Positions 17,970 through 26,526 of a stretch of DNA of 64,000 nt are shown piece after piece. How positions within the stretch are numbered: position 1 is the first letter of the stretch; each line of letters starts with the position of its first letter. Position numbers and translations under genes: made by a program. The notes below the pieces were generated by a model. The model was not told where the DNA came from. It did not search any database and saw only the letters and a list, made by a program, of their open reading frames with translations. Origin of the DNA: Oxalobacteraceae bacterium (GTDB lineage: Bacteria > Pseudomonadota > Gammaproteobacteria > Burkholderiales > Burkholderiaceae_D); assembly GCA_027490725.1 (NCBI GenBank), contig JAIXXN010000078.1, positions 1 to 64,000 of the forward strand, written 5' to 3'.

Positions 17970-18055
17970 GCGCCGGCTCTTGTGAAGCCGGCGCAACGAT
18001 TAATATGTGGTTTCGTTTAGGGTACCACAGGCCAGTGTCCCGTTCTGTGCGGGAC
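17970..18055 (-). promoter_or_regulatory. two hairpins in the leader between hppD and the indolepyruvate oxidoreductase gene
   Basis: A 9-bp perfect stem (GCGCCGGCT at 17970-17978 with its complement at 17986-17994) and a 6-bp stem (GTCCCG at 18037-18042 with CGGGAC at 18050-18055) lie in this 196-base gap. Between them TGTGGT (18006-18011) and ACCACA (18024-18029) form a spaced inverted repeat. One stem may end hppD transcription and the repeat may be an operator. Confidence 0.4.
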
Positions 18056-18102
18056 GACCGGCTTTTCACCCGGATTGTTTTACGCCAGATATCGCCAGAA
18101 AC

Positions 18103-19215
18103 TCAGGCGGCAGCCGGATCTTTCAGTACGCCGCGTTTGATCTGGTCGAGTTCAATCGATTCGAACAGGGCGCGGAAGTTACCTTCGCCGAAACCTTCAT
18201 CGCCTTTACGCTGGATGATTTCGAAGAAGATCGGACCAATCACGTTCTGGCTGAAAATCTGCAGCAGCAGTTCGCGCGAGTTTTCGCTGCTCTGGCCATC
18301 GATCAGGATGCGCAGACGACGCAGCTCTTCCAGATTCTCGCCGTGGTGCGGCAGGCGACGGTTGACCAGTTCATAATAGGTTTCGATGGTGTCCTGGAAG
18401 CTCATGCCAGCTGCCTTCAGGTCTTCCACGGTTTTGTAGATATTGTCGGTACCCAGCGCAATGTGCTGGATGCCTTCACCGTGGTATTCGTTGAGGTACT
18501 CGGCGATCTGCGACTTGTCATCCGACGATTCATTGATCGGAATGCGGATTTTTCCGCATGGCGAGGTCATGGCTTTCGATTTCAGGCCAGTCAGCTTGCC
18601 TTCGATGTCGAAGTAGCGCACTTCGCGGAAGTTGAACATCTTCTCGTAGAAATCAGCCCATTCTTTCATGCGGCCACGGTAGACGTTATTGGTCAGATGG
18701 TCGATATAGGTCAGACCATGGCCAACCGGATTGGCGACGGTGCCGGGAATGGCGACGAAGTCGACGTCGTAGATGCTGATATCACCGATGGCGCCTTGCT
18801 CGCCACCGTTCTTGCCGCGCCAGCGGTCCACCAGATACACCAGCGAATCACCCACACCCTTGATGGCAGGGATATTCAGTTCCATCGGGCCGGTCTTGTT
18901 ATCGAAACCCCAGGCACCCTGCTCCAGCGCGCGCTGGTAGGCAAACGCGGCGTCCTTGACGCGCAGTGCAATCGCGCAGACGGACGGGCCGTGGGTGCGG
19001 GCGAAGCGCTGGGCGAAGGAATCCTGCTCGGCGTTGATGATGAAATTGATGTCGCCCTGACGGTACAGCGTGACGTTTTTATGGCGGTGACGTGCGATGG
19101 CAGTGAAACCCATGCTCTCGAACAGCTTGCCCAGAGCAACCGGATCTGGTGCAGCGTATTCGACGAACTCGAAGCCGTCGGTCCCCATCGGGTTGTCCCA
19201 GGGTGTGAATTGCAT
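18103..19215 (-). CDS. hppD: 4-hydroxyphenylpyruvate dioxygenase
   Basis: This 370-residue enzyme converts 4-hydroxyphenylpyruvate to homogentisate in tyrosine breakdown. The iron ligands are visible as the histidine in YIDHLTNNV, the histidine in GIQHIALGT and the glutamate in FFEIIQRKGD. The C-terminal helix (FGEGNFRALFESIE) is typical of the family. ATG at 19215 follows AAGGAG; the frame opens 51 bases earlier. It is divergent from an Lrp/AsnC regulator with a 126-base gap containing two inverted repeats, so tyrosine- or keto-acid-dependent control by that regulator is likely. Homogentisate 1,2-dioxygenase is not in the window. Confidence 0.96.
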   Translation of the reverse strand: MQFTPWDNPMGTDGFEFVEYAAPDPVALGKLFESMGFTAIARHRHKNVTLYRQGDINFIINAEQDSFAQRFARTHGPSVCAIALRVKDAAFAYQRALEQGAWGFDNKTGPMELNIPAIKGVGDSLVYLVDRWRGKNGGEQGAIGDISIYDVDFVAIPGTVANPVGHGLTYIDHLTNNVYRGRMKEWADFYEKMFNFREVRYFDIEGKLTGLKSKAMTSPCGKIRIPINESSDDKSQIAEYLNEYHGEGIQHIALGTDNIYKTVEDLKAAGMSFQDTIETYYELVNRRLPHHGENLEELRRLRILIDGQSSENSRELLLQIFSQNVIGPIFFEIIQRKGDEGFGEGNFRALFESIELDQIKRGVLKDPAAA

Positions 19216-19268
19216 GCTAGTCTCCTTGTTTGAATAGCGCACAGTATAGAGGCGATCCTCCAGCATTA

Positions 19269-19282
19269 AATTGCAAACAATT
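19269..19282. promoter_or_regulatory. inverted repeat, candidate operator 1 (hppD/Lrp gap)
   Basis: AATTG (19269-19273) and CAATT (19278-19282) are perfect inverted arms around CAAA. The site lies between hppD (start 19215) and the divergent Lrp/AsnC gene. Its centre is about 33 bases, or roughly three helical turns, from a second inverted repeat. Confidence 0.55.
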
Positions 19283-19302
19283 CCCCAAGATGGCGCGTAT
19301 GC

Positions 19303-19315
19303 GCAATAATATTGC
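19303..19315. promoter_or_regulatory. inverted repeat, candidate operator 2 (hppD/Lrp gap)
   Basis: GCAATA and TATTGC flank a single A, giving a perfect 6-1-6 palindrome. This resembles the AT-centred sites used by Lrp/AsnC proteins. It ends 26 bases before the start codon of the regulator gene, a position that would suit autoregulation. Confidence 0.6.
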
Positions 19316-19341
19316 AGTGTTTTTCGATTTTAGAGGGTTTT

Positions 19342-19863
19342 ATGACCAAGATTACGCTAGACAAAACTGACCGCAAAATTTTAAGTATTTTGCAAGGCGA
19401 TGGCCGCCTGTCGAATCAGGATGTCGCGGAACTGGTGGCGCTGTCGCCTTCGCCATGCCTGCGCCGCATCAAACGGCTTGAGGAAGCGGGGGTGATCCGC
19501 CAGTATGTGGCGCTGCTCGATCCGGACAAGATCGGCCTCGGCCTGCTGGCCTACGTCAACGTACGGCTGGAAAAGCATAGTGAAGCCGGTGCCCACAGCA
19601 ATGCCCGGGCACTGGGTGCACAGAATGCGCCCGTCTCGCCGCGCGCCGACTTCGCCGTATCGGTAGAACAGTGGCCGGAAGTGGTGGCCTGCTATGCGAT
19701 GACGGGGGAAATGGACTATCTGCTGCGCGTGCATGTGGAAGATATGGACCACTTCTCGCGCTTCATGATGGCCACCCTGCTGCGCCATCCGGCGGTACTA
19801 GACGTGAAATCGAGCTTCGCTCTGCAGCGCATCAAGGACACCACCGCCCTGCCACTGCTGTAA
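19342..19863 (+). CDS. Lrp/AsnC-family transcriptional regulator
   Basis: The 173-residue product has an N-terminal helix-turn-helix (LDKTDRKILSILQGDGRLSNQDVAELVALSPSPC starts the region) and a C-terminal RAM ligand domain with the GEMDYLLRVHVEDM core. The Ser-Pro-Ser-Pro-Cys stretch replaces the more usual SxSxVxxR, as in other Lrp proteins with SPSPCLRR. An insertion of about 15 residues (GAHSNARALGAQNAPVSPR) lies in the RAM domain. It is divergent from hppD and probably controls it. ATG 19342 has GAGGG upstream. Confidence 0.92.
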   Translation: MTKITLDKTDRKILSILQGDGRLSNQDVAELVALSPSPCLRRIKRLEEAGVIRQYVALLDPDKIGLGLLAYVNVRLEKHSEAGAHSNARALGAQNAPVSPRADFAVSVEQWPEVVACYAMTGEMDYLLRVHVEDMDHFSRFMMATLLRHPAVLDVKSSFALQRIKDTTALPLL

Positions 19864-19875
19864 GCGCTGAGGTTT

Positions 19876-20559
19876 TCAGGGTTTGCGGGCGCGCCACAGC
19901 GCCTGCAGACGATCCAGCCATTTCACGGCGAAGCGCTGGTTGGCTTTCATGGCGTAGTCGAAGGTGGCGAACTGCTCGTCAAGGGCTTCCTGCAGCACAC
20001 TGGCCGGATTGGCGGGCGGCAGCTTCAGATAGGCGTCCGCCTCGCCCTCATCACGCTGGATTTCCATGCCGGCCTTGCGGGCGATATGCATCATGGTCTT
20101 GTTGGACGACAGGCAGTGCATATATAAGGTGTCGACGTCGTGATTGCGGCAATGCATGGCCGCGCGTTCGAACAGCTTGGAACCTATCCCCAGCCCGCGT
20201 GCCGATTTACTCACCGACACGCCAAACTCGGCGACCCGCTCCTTTTCCGTCACCTCACTCTGCCCCGGCTCGCGCGGCGCAAACGCCAGATGACCGACCG
20301 CCACCAGCCGGAATAGCCGGTTGTAGACGCCAAACACCATGTCGCCGGCAAAATCGATGCCATTTACATAATGTTCGATGCGCTCGTCCGGCAGCATGCT
20401 GCCGAAGCGCAGCAGCCGGTCGCTGGTCTCCAGTCCGAGAAAATGCCGTACCACGCGGCGCCGGTCTCGCTCGTGCAATTCCTTGACCCGCACGGTGGGG
20501 CGGCGCTTGCCCTGCCCCCAGCGGCGCAGCGGATTCTGAAACAGGTCGATTGAGCTCAT
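19876..20559 (-). CDS. GNAT-family N-acetyltransferase
   Basis: This 227-residue protein carries the GNAT acetyl-CoA-binding motif in VSVSKSARGLGIGSKLFERA, where RGLGIG is the pyrophosphate loop. The N-terminal half has the RELHERDRRRVVRHF-like segment seen in GNAT proteins fused to or related to acyl-CoA synthetase acetyltransferase domains. The C-terminal 50 residues are helical and outside the core fold. The substrate is unknown. It ends 12 bases from the convergent Lrp gene, and cca lies 20 bases upstream on the same strand, so it may be the last gene of a GST-cca-GNAT run. Confidence 0.82.
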   Translation of the reverse strand: MSSIDLFQNPLRRWGQGKRRPTVRVKELHERDRRRVVRHFLGLETSDRLLRFGSMLPDERIEHYVNGIDFAGDMVFGVYNRLFRLVAVGHLAFAPREPGQSEVTEKERVAEFGVSVSKSARGLGIGSKLFERAAMHCRNHDVDTLYMHCLSSNKTMMHIARKAGMEIQRDEGEADAYLKLPPANPASVLQEALDEQFATFDYAMKANQRFAVKWLDRLQALWRARKP

Positions 20560-20579
20560 CTTGGCATGCTCGCAGAGGA

Positions 20580-21845
20580 CTAGGGTGACTCGGGACTGGC
20601 TTCAGCGTCCGCAGCGGCGGCTGGCAGGGCGGCGCCCACCGCCTGTACCCGCGCCTGATGCACGCGCTGGGGAATCTGCTGCGGCGTGTCGCCGCAGGCG
20701 CGTGCAATCGCCCCGGCATCAACCCCGCGTGCCGCCGCCAGCGCCTGCTCCAGATGGGCGCGTTGCGGGAACGGCGTATCGCGGAAACTGGCCTGCGCGC
20801 CGATCCGCCCGCGCGAATCACATTCGGTCGCAACCAGCATCTGCACAAAGCGCTCCGGTTTGCGGAAGGCATCGCAGCGTTCCAGTAATTTGACGATGGT
20901 GCTGGCGCGCAGTTGCAGGGCACGTCCCACGTTGCCATGTTCGCGCGTGGTCATCACGGCCAGATCGCGGCACTCGGTCGGCACCCGCAGGCGCTGACAG
21001 AGTTGCTCCACCAGCGGCACACCGAGTGCTTCGTGACCGTGGTGCGCCGGCCAGTGTTCGGCCGGCGTCACGCCCTTGCCCAGATCATGCAGCAGACAGG
21101 CCACCCGCGCCGGCAAAGCCAGTTGCAGTGCGGCGGCACAGTCGAGCACCTGCAGCACATGGGTGCCGGTGTCGATTTCGGGATGCCATTGCTCGGGTTG
21201 CGGCACACCCCATAGTGCATCGAGTTCCGGCAGGATGCGCGCCAGCGCGCCGCAGTCGCGCAGTACTTCCAGCATCCGCGAAGGTTGCGCTTCCATCAGA
21301 CCACGCGCCAGTTCCTGCCAGACCCGCTCCGGCACCAGCGCGTCGACTTCGCCCTTGGCCACCATCTGCTGCATCAGCTCCATGGTTTCGGGGGCGACCG
21401 TGAATTCGGCAAAGCGCGCAGCAAAGCGCGCCACCCGTAAAATCCGCACAGGATCTTCTTCAAACGCGGGCGAGACATGGCGGAACAGCCGTAGCGCCAG
21501 ATCGCGCTGGCCGCCATACGGATCGGTGAGCGTGCCATCCGCGGCGCGGGCGATGGCGTTAATCGTCAGGTCGCGCCGGATCAGGTCCTGTTCCAGCGTC
21601 ACCTCGGGCGAAGTATGAAACACGAAGCCTTTGTAGCCGGGCGCGGTTTTACGTTCGGTGCGTGCCAGCGCATATTCTTCCTGCGTGCGCGGGTGCAGAA
21701 ACACCGGGAAATCCTTGCCGACCGGGCGGAAACCCTGTGCCAGCATGGCCTCCGGTGTGGCACCCACCACCACATGATCGTGGTCTTTGACGGCAAGGCC
21801 GAGCAGCTGGTCACGCACCGCGCCGCCTACAACATAAATCTGCAT
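20580..21845 (-). CDS. cca: CCA-adding tRNA nucleotidyltransferase with HD domain
   Basis: This 421-residue enzyme adds or repairs the 3' CCA of tRNA. It has the class II start (YVVGGAVRDQLLG), the catalytic DxD in KDHDHVV, the RRDLTINAIA segment and EEDPVRILRVARF. A C-terminal HD domain (CLLHDLGKG) makes it the multifunctional type with phosphatase activity. ATG 21845 begins at the family consensus; 93 bases of upstream frame overlap the GST gene. It lies 4 bases after the GST stop on the same strand. The tail is Ala-rich. Confidence 0.95.
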   Translation of the reverse strand: MQIYVVGGAVRDQLLGLAVKDHDHVVVGATPEAMLAQGFRPVGKDFPVFLHPRTQEEYALARTERKTAPGYKGFVFHTSPEVTLEQDLIRRDLTINAIARAADGTLTDPYGGQRDLALRLFRHVSPAFEEDPVRILRVARFAARFAEFTVAPETMELMQQMVAKGEVDALVPERVWQELARGLMEAQPSRMLEVLRDCGALARILPELDALWGVPQPEQWHPEIDTGTHVLQVLDCAAALQLALPARVACLLHDLGKGVTPAEHWPAHHGHEALGVPLVEQLCQRLRVPTECRDLAVMTTREHGNVGRALQLRASTIVKLLERCDAFRKPERFVQMLVATECDSRGRIGAQASFRDTPFPQRAHLEQALAAARGVDAGAIARACGDTPQQIPQRVHQARVQAVGAALPAAAADAEASPESP

Positions 21846-21849
21846 GAAG

Positions 21850-22566
21850 CTAGTCCGGCATATCGGCGTCGTGTTTCGACGCGCGCTCGGTTTCGGCCAG
21901 CGCTTCACTAATCCAGCGCGCCACGGCAGGATGGGCAATCACGCGCTGGCAGTAGGCCTCCAGCGCCGGTGCCAGCGCCACGCCATAGGTGCGGAAGCGC
22001 ATCACCACCGGTGCATAGAAGGCGTCGGCAATCGAGAATTCACCGAACAGGAACTGCCGATGGCCGAAGCGCGACAGGCACTCTTCCCAGATCTCGCTGA
22101 TCCGGCCGATATCGGCCTGCGAACCATTGGTGCGGCCACGCCCCGGATAGCTGGCGCGGATATTCATCGACATGGCATTGCGCAGATCGCCGAAACCGGC
22201 GTGCATTTCCGCGCACACCGAGCGCGCCATGGCGCGTGCTGCCACGTCCTGCGGCCACAGATGCAGCTCGGGGAACTGCTCGGCCAGATATTCGCAAATC
22301 GCCAGACTGTCCCAGATGGTCATTTCACCAGCCAGCAGCACCGGCACACGGCCGCTCGCCGTGTATTCGCAAATGCGGTTGGCGGTATCAGGCTGATCGA
22401 GCAGCACGCGCACTTCCTGGAAGGGAATACCGAACGCCGTCATGGCGACCCATGGCCGCATCGACCAGGACGAATAATTCTTGTTGCCGATCACCAGCGT
22501 CAGGCCGGGCGAACGTGCGGAGGCCAGCGTTTGTGTCAGGCCGGGATCAAGTTTGGTAGTGTGCAT
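21850..22566 (-). CDS. glutathione S-transferase family protein
   Basis: The 238-residue product has a thioredoxin-fold N-terminal domain (LVIGNKNYSSWSMRPWVAM, then GRVPVLLAGEMTIWDSLAICEYLAE) and an all-helical C-terminal domain with the FSIADAFYAPVVMRF motif. The NYSSWS segment places serine rather than tyrosine at the likely catalytic position. Physiological substrate is unknown. It precedes cca by 4 bases and follows the lytic transglycosylase gene by 24 bases on the same strand. Confidence 0.88.
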   Translation of the reverse strand: MHTTKLDPGLTQTLASARSPGLTLVIGNKNYSSWSMRPWVAMTAFGIPFQEVRVLLDQPDTANRICEYTASGRVPVLLAGEMTIWDSLAICEYLAEQFPELHLWPQDVAARAMARSVCAEMHAGFGDLRNAMSMNIRASYPGRGRTNGSQADIGRISEIWEECLSRFGHRQFLFGEFSIADAFYAPVVMRFRTYGVALAPALEAYCQRVIAHPAVARWISEALAETERASKHDADMPD

Positions 22567-22590
22567 GAGAGTTCCGTTCCGGGTTGTGCT

Positions 22591-24573
22591 TCAGCGTGCG
22601 CCGAAGCTCGCTTCCTGCTGTTCCTGTTCGGAATAGCCTTTCGGACCGACGTTGCCCAGCCGCAGCTTGAGCGACTGTGGCCGGCCTTCGAACAGGGCAG
22701 CGTAATTGGTGGTATTCGACATCACGTTTTTCACGTAGACGCGGGTTTCGAAGAAAGGAATCGATTCGATGAACACTGCGCCTTCCATTGGCTTGCTCAA
22801 AGTGCCGCGCCAGCTACGCAGCCGTCCGGGGCCGGCGTTGTAAGCGGCCGTCGCCAGCACCTGCGAGCCATCCATATTCCCCAGCACCATATTCATGTAA
22901 TTCGCACCCAGCAGAATATTGGTGCGCACGTCACTGAGCATATCCTGGGCAAAGTCGGTCAGGCCGATTTTCTTGGCGACCCAGCGACCAGTCGACGGCA
23001 TCACCTGCATCAGCCCCGACGCACCTACGCTCGACTGGGCATCCATGATGAAGCGCGATTCCTGCCGGATCAGACCATACACCCAGGCTTTGTCCAGTCC
23101 CAGCGTCTGGGTGGTGGGATGCATGATGTCATGATGCGGCGACGGGAAGCGCTGGGTGTAATCGACCTGAATCCGGGTCCGGTCGGAAGTGTTCACCATG
23201 CGATCGAGAATATTGTTCTGGCGGGCGAATTCCGCCGCCGCCAGATGTTCGCGTTCACTCAGGCTGCGCAAGCCCCAGTTCCATTCGCGCGTACCTTCAA
23301 AGCGCAGGCGCATGGAAAAGAACTTCAGCGCACGCTGGAAATTCGGGTTGCTGGCAAACGGCGCCACCTCGGCGGCACTGATCGGCAGGCCCGGCGTGGG
23401 GATGCTCACCAGCTTGCCGGTTTCTTCCAGCGCCAGCTGGCCATAGAAATTCGACTGGTCGGTAATGCTGCGGAACAGCGCAGCCGACTCGCCACTGGCC
23501 TGGGTCGCACCGCTTTCCGCCATCAGCGCGCGCCCCAGCCAGTACACCCAGACCGATTCGCCGCGCAGCGAGGCCGGCATTGCACGGATGGTGGCTTTCA
23601 CGGTTTTCCAGTCACCATTGCGCAAGGCGATGCGGGTTTTCCACTGGAACTGGTCGATCGACAGCGCGGCGCCTTGCGACTTATGCCAGTAATCGCTGGT
23701 TTCCGGCGACAGCGAATAGGACGATTGCAGGGCAATCGCGGCCCACGCTTCCTGCTGTTCCTGCGCGCTCAGTTTGGGCATGGCGCGCTGCAGCGCCAGC
23801 GTCGCCAGCTTGACGCTGGTCTTGGCCATGCGGCCCAGCGCCACGATGAAGATCTCGTGCTCGGTGCGGCCACTGCCTACCCCTTTGGCCAGCGCAATCG
23901 CCGGCAGATCGACCGCCTGCACGGCGCGCTTCTCGTTCCCGTTCAACAGCGCCACGATGCGGCGTGCCTGACCGGTGGCGTTGTACTCGCCCGACAGGCG
24001 CAGTTGCGCATACAGATCATCGCTAGCGAACTGGCCCGCCTGATACAGGGTGGCGATCAGTCCGGCGCAAGCTTCGCCATAGCCGTTCGGCGCGGTCAGC
24101 ACTTCGCGCGCATCGGCAGCGACTTTCTGGCCTTTCAGGGCACGCGATTGCAGGGCATAGCATTTCACCTGCACGTCGTCATTCAGCACGAACAGCGGCA
24201 GCTGTTCGTCGAAGGTACTCCACTCACGACGCCGGCCCAGCTCCAGCAGCCAGTCGTTGCGCAGCCGGTCGACGATGGCCTGACCTTCGTAACGCTTGAA
24301 GAATTCACGGATTTCGGCCCCACTGGCATCTTTCAGACGCGGTTTCAGCCGATAATAATCAACATAGGATGGAATCGAATACGCAGCCAGACGGTTGGCA
24401 TAAAAATCAGCCTTGGCAGCATCATCCTGACGCACCGCGTCGCGCAGTAGCAGGAAGGCGTCATCGGCACGGCGACTGTCGTCACCGATATCGTCGGCGC
24501 AGGCGACTGCGCTGAGGGCCAGCAAGGCTGCTGCGGCGATCCATTTCAATGCGTAGGGCAATGCGTAACTCAA
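22591..24573 (-). CDS. soluble lytic murein transglycosylase (Slt family)
   Basis: This 660-residue periplasmic enzyme cleaves peptidoglycan to 1,6-anhydro-muropeptides. A signal peptide (ALKWIAAAALLALSAVACA) leads to a long helical superhelix, and the C-terminal SLT domain has the catalytic glutamate in IRQESRF, plus GLMQVMPSTG and AAYNAGPGR. No ATG occurs near the signal peptide. TTG at 24573 is chosen because AGAGAG lies about 8 bases upstream; TTG at 24561 or 24549 are alternatives. The longer frame to 24762 runs into the divergent cyclo-ligase gene. The starts of the two divergent genes are only 34 bases apart. Confidence 0.9.
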   Translation of the reverse strand: MSYALPYALKWIAAAALLALSAVACADDIGDDSRRADDAFLLLRDAVRQDDAAKADFYANRLAAYSIPSYVDYYRLKPRLKDASGAEIREFFKRYEGQAIVDRLRNDWLLELGRRREWSTFDEQLPLFVLNDDVQVKCYALQSRALKGQKVAADAREVLTAPNGYGEACAGLIATLYQAGQFASDDLYAQLRLSGEYNATGQARRIVALLNGNEKRAVQAVDLPAIALAKGVGSGRTEHEIFIVALGRMAKTSVKLATLALQRAMPKLSAQEQQEAWAAIALQSSYSLSPETSDYWHKSQGAALSIDQFQWKTRIALRNGDWKTVKATIRAMPASLRGESVWVYWLGRALMAESGATQASGESAALFRSITDQSNFYGQLALEETGKLVSIPTPGLPISAAEVAPFASNPNFQRALKFFSMRLRFEGTREWNWGLRSLSEREHLAAAEFARQNNILDRMVNTSDRTRIQVDYTQRFPSPHHDIMHPTTQTLGLDKAWVYGLIRQESRFIMDAQSSVGASGLMQVMPSTGRWVAKKIGLTDFAQDMLSDVRTNILLGANYMNMVLGNMDGSQVLATAAYNAGPGRLRSWRGTLSKPMEGAVFIESIPFFETRVYVKNVMSNTTNYAALFEGRPQSLKLRLGNVGPKGYSEQEQQEASFGAR

Positions 24574-24607
24574 TGTGCAACTCTCTAAAGTCTGAAAAAC
24601 CGAAGCG

Positions 24608-25198
24608 ATGACCAGCGACCCTAGAATACCATGCGCCACAATGGAACGGCCAGCCCCGCCAGAGGGTGGCAAGGCACCATTACGCCAGCAGCTGCTACAG
24701 CGGCGCCGTGCCCTCGATGCCGCCAGCAAAGCGGCCTGGGATAGCGCCATCGGCGCGCGCATACTGGACTGGTGGCAGCGCGCGCAACCCGCGACACTGG
24801 GCGTGTACTGGCCGCTACGCGACGAACCGGATCTGCACGCGACTTATGCGCAACTGGCGGCACGCGGGGCCCGTTTGCTGTTACCGGTGGTGCTGAAAAA
24901 AGATGCAGCGCTGGCCTTTGCGGAATGGCAGATCGGCGAGCCGCTGGTGAAAGATGCGATGGGCGTGGCCGTGCCGCAAAATCTGCGGCTGCAGGCCGAC
25001 TATCCGGCGGCCCTGCTGGTGCCCTGTCTGGGCTACAACGGCGCAGGCTACCGTATGGGTTACGGCGGCGGCTATTACGACCGGACGCTGGCCCGTACGC
25101 CGCGCCCGCAGACACTGGGGATTGCCTATCAGTGCCTGCAGAGCGACTTTGCGCAGGACAGCCATGATGTAGCGCTCGACCAGATCATTACCGAATAA
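24608..25198 (+). CDS. 5-formyltetrahydrofolate cyclo-ligase
   Basis: This 196-residue enzyme converts 5-formyl-THF to 5,10-methenyl-THF using ATP. The signature GYGGGYYDRTL near the C-terminus and LRQQLLQRRRAL near the N-terminus identify it. The ATG at 24608 (after GAAG) or at 24641 could be the start; the first 11 residues are not conserved-looking. It is divergent from the Slt gene and convergent with metF, another one-carbon enzyme. Confidence 0.92.
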   Translation: MTSDPRIPCATMERPAPPEGGKAPLRQQLLQRRRALDAASKAAWDSAIGARILDWWQRAQPATLGVYWPLRDEPDLHATYAQLAARGARLLLPVVLKKDAALAFAEWQIGEPLVKDAMGVAVPQNLRLQADYPAALLVPCLGYNGAGYRMGYGGGYYDRTLARTPRPQTLGIAYQCLQSDFAQDSHDVALDQIITE

Positions 25199-25230
25199 TC
25201 CGCTCGCGCCTGCATCGCGCGCGCGCCTGA

Positions 25231-26058
25231 TTAAACCAGACGCTGCCACAGCGCCGTGGTGGCCGCTGCCTGATTCATGCTGTAGAAGTGCAAGCCCGGT
25301 GCGCCACCGGCCAGCAGCCGTTCGCCCAGGGCGCTGACCACATCCAGACCGAAGGCTTTGATGGAGGCGCTATCGTCACCGAAGCTCGCCAGCTTCAGAC
25401 GTACCCAGCGCGGGATCTCGGCACCGCACATATCCGAGAAGCGCATCAGCTGGGTGTAATTGGTGATCGGCATGATACCGGCCACAATCGGCACCTCGAT
25501 GCCCAGTTTCTGGGTCTGCTCGACAAACTGGAAATACGCATCGGCATTGTAGAAATACTGGGTGATGGCGGAATTCGCGCCGGCTTTCACCTTGCGCTCG
25601 AAGGCCAGCAGATCATCCTGCGGCGAACGGGCTTGCGGGTGCACTTCCGGATAGGCCGCCACTTCGATGTGGAACCAGTCGCCCGTTTCGGCACGGATGA
25701 ATTCCACCAGCTCGTTTGCGTAGCGGAATTCGCCGGCCGCACCATAGCCACTCGGCAGGTCGCCGCGCAAGGCCACCAGACGGTGGATGTTGTGCGACTT
25801 ATATTCATTGAGAATCTGACGGATCGATTCGCGCGTACCACCGACACAGGACAGGTGCGGCGCCGCCTGTTCGCCAGCGGCCAGAATTTCCACCACGGTG
25901 TCGAGCGTGCCGCGCTGGGTCGTGCCACCGGCACCGAAGGTTACCGAGAAATATTTAGGCTGCAGTTCGGACAGTTTGGCGCGCGTGACGCGCAGCTTTT
26001 CTGCCCCTTCCACCGTCTTGGGAGGAAAGAATTCAATACTGAAATTGTGATTAGCCAT
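25231..26058 (-). CDS. metF: methylenetetrahydrofolate reductase
   Basis: The 275-residue flavoenzyme reduces 5,10-methylene-THF to 5-methyl-THF, the methyl donor for methionine. It has the family start FSIEFFPPKT, the VTFGAGGTT motif, LRGDLPSG and PIVAGIMPI. Length is normal for bacterial MetF. Its ATG overlaps the stop of the upstream membrane-protein gene by 8 bases, and that gene follows ahcY, so all three should be one operon behind the SAH riboswitch. Confidence 0.96.
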   Translation of the reverse strand: MANHNFSIEFFPPKTVEGAEKLRVTRAKLSELQPKYFSVTFGAGGTTQRGTLDTVVEILAAGEQAAPHLSCVGGTRESIRQILNEYKSHNIHRLVALRGDLPSGYGAAGEFRYANELVEFIRAETGDWFHIEVAAYPEVHPQARSPQDDLLAFERKVKAGANSAITQYFYNADAYFQFVEQTQKLGIEVPIVAGIMPITNYTQLMRFSDMCGAEIPRWVRLKLASFGDDSASIKAFGLDVVSALGERLLAGGAPGLHFYSMNQAAATTALWQRLV

Positions 26059-26401
26059 CTGAGTTCTTCAAAAGGAGAGTCGAGAGGGACCAGGAAATCA
26101 CGCTGTACAACAGTGCGCCGCCGATGGCCGACAGGAAGCTGTCGACATGGAAACCGTCTACCCACTGGGCAACCAGCCAGAACATGAAGCCATTGATGAT
26201 GAAGATGAACAAACCCAGCGACACCAGCGTCACGGGCAAAGTCAGCAGCAACAACACGGGGCGGATCAGCGTATTCACCAGACCCAGAACGAGAGCCGCG
26301 ACGAGGGCTGCGCCGAAGCTTGTGACCTCGACGGAATGCATCAGGTAGGGCACTGCCAGCAAGGCAATGGCATTAATTAACCAGGTGAGGACCAAACGCA
26401 T
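26051..26401 (-). CDS. phage-holin-family (YvlD-like) small membrane protein
   Basis: This 116-residue hydrophobic protein has four predicted membrane helices and the family pattern of a GLVNTLIRPVLLLLTLPVTLVSLGLF stretch near the middle. The YvlD/holin-4 superfamily name does not imply phage origin. ATG at 26401 is preferred; an upstream TTG is possible. It sits between ahcY and metF, an arrangement I believe is common in Burkholderiales, so a link to the methyl cycle may be positional only. Confidence 0.85.
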   Translation of the reverse strand: MRLVLTWLINAIALLAVPYLMHSVEVTSFGAALVAALVLGLVNTLIRPVLLLLTLPVTLVSLGLFIFIINGFMFWLVAQWVDGFHVDSFLSAIGGALLYSVISWSLSTLLLKNSDG

Positions 26402-26425
26402 AAAAGAGACTCGCTGCAAAGGAAT

Positions 26426-26470
26426 GCGCTACGGCTGCGCTCGCCTCAAGGGCGGGCCGCGCCGTAGCGC
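26426..26470. other. 10-bp inverted repeat between ahcY and the membrane protein gene
   Basis: GCGCTACGGC (26426-26435) and GCCGTAGCGC (26461-26470) are perfect complements separated by 25 bases. Without a T-tract it is more likely an attenuating or RNA-processing stem that lowers expression after ahcY than a full terminator. Confidence 0.55.
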
Positions 26471-26526
26471 CGGAACGGCACTAGCACGGGCACTTTGACA
26501 AGCGCTCGCGCTAGCACCGGGCCGGA

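Noticed and set aside
14682..18020. Two long plus-strand open frames antisense to the indolepyruvate oxidoreductase gene
   Set aside because: No domain content and fully overlapped by a confidently assigned gene.
21844..24450. 868-codon plus-strand open frame over GST and slt
   Set aside because: It lies antisense to two well-identified genes, with no recognisable domain; codon-bias shadow.
26051..26401. Phage lysis gene, because of the holin family name
   Set aside because: The YvlD-type family is widespread in bacterial chromosomes, the gene is inside the ahcY-metF operon, and no endolysin or phage gene is present.
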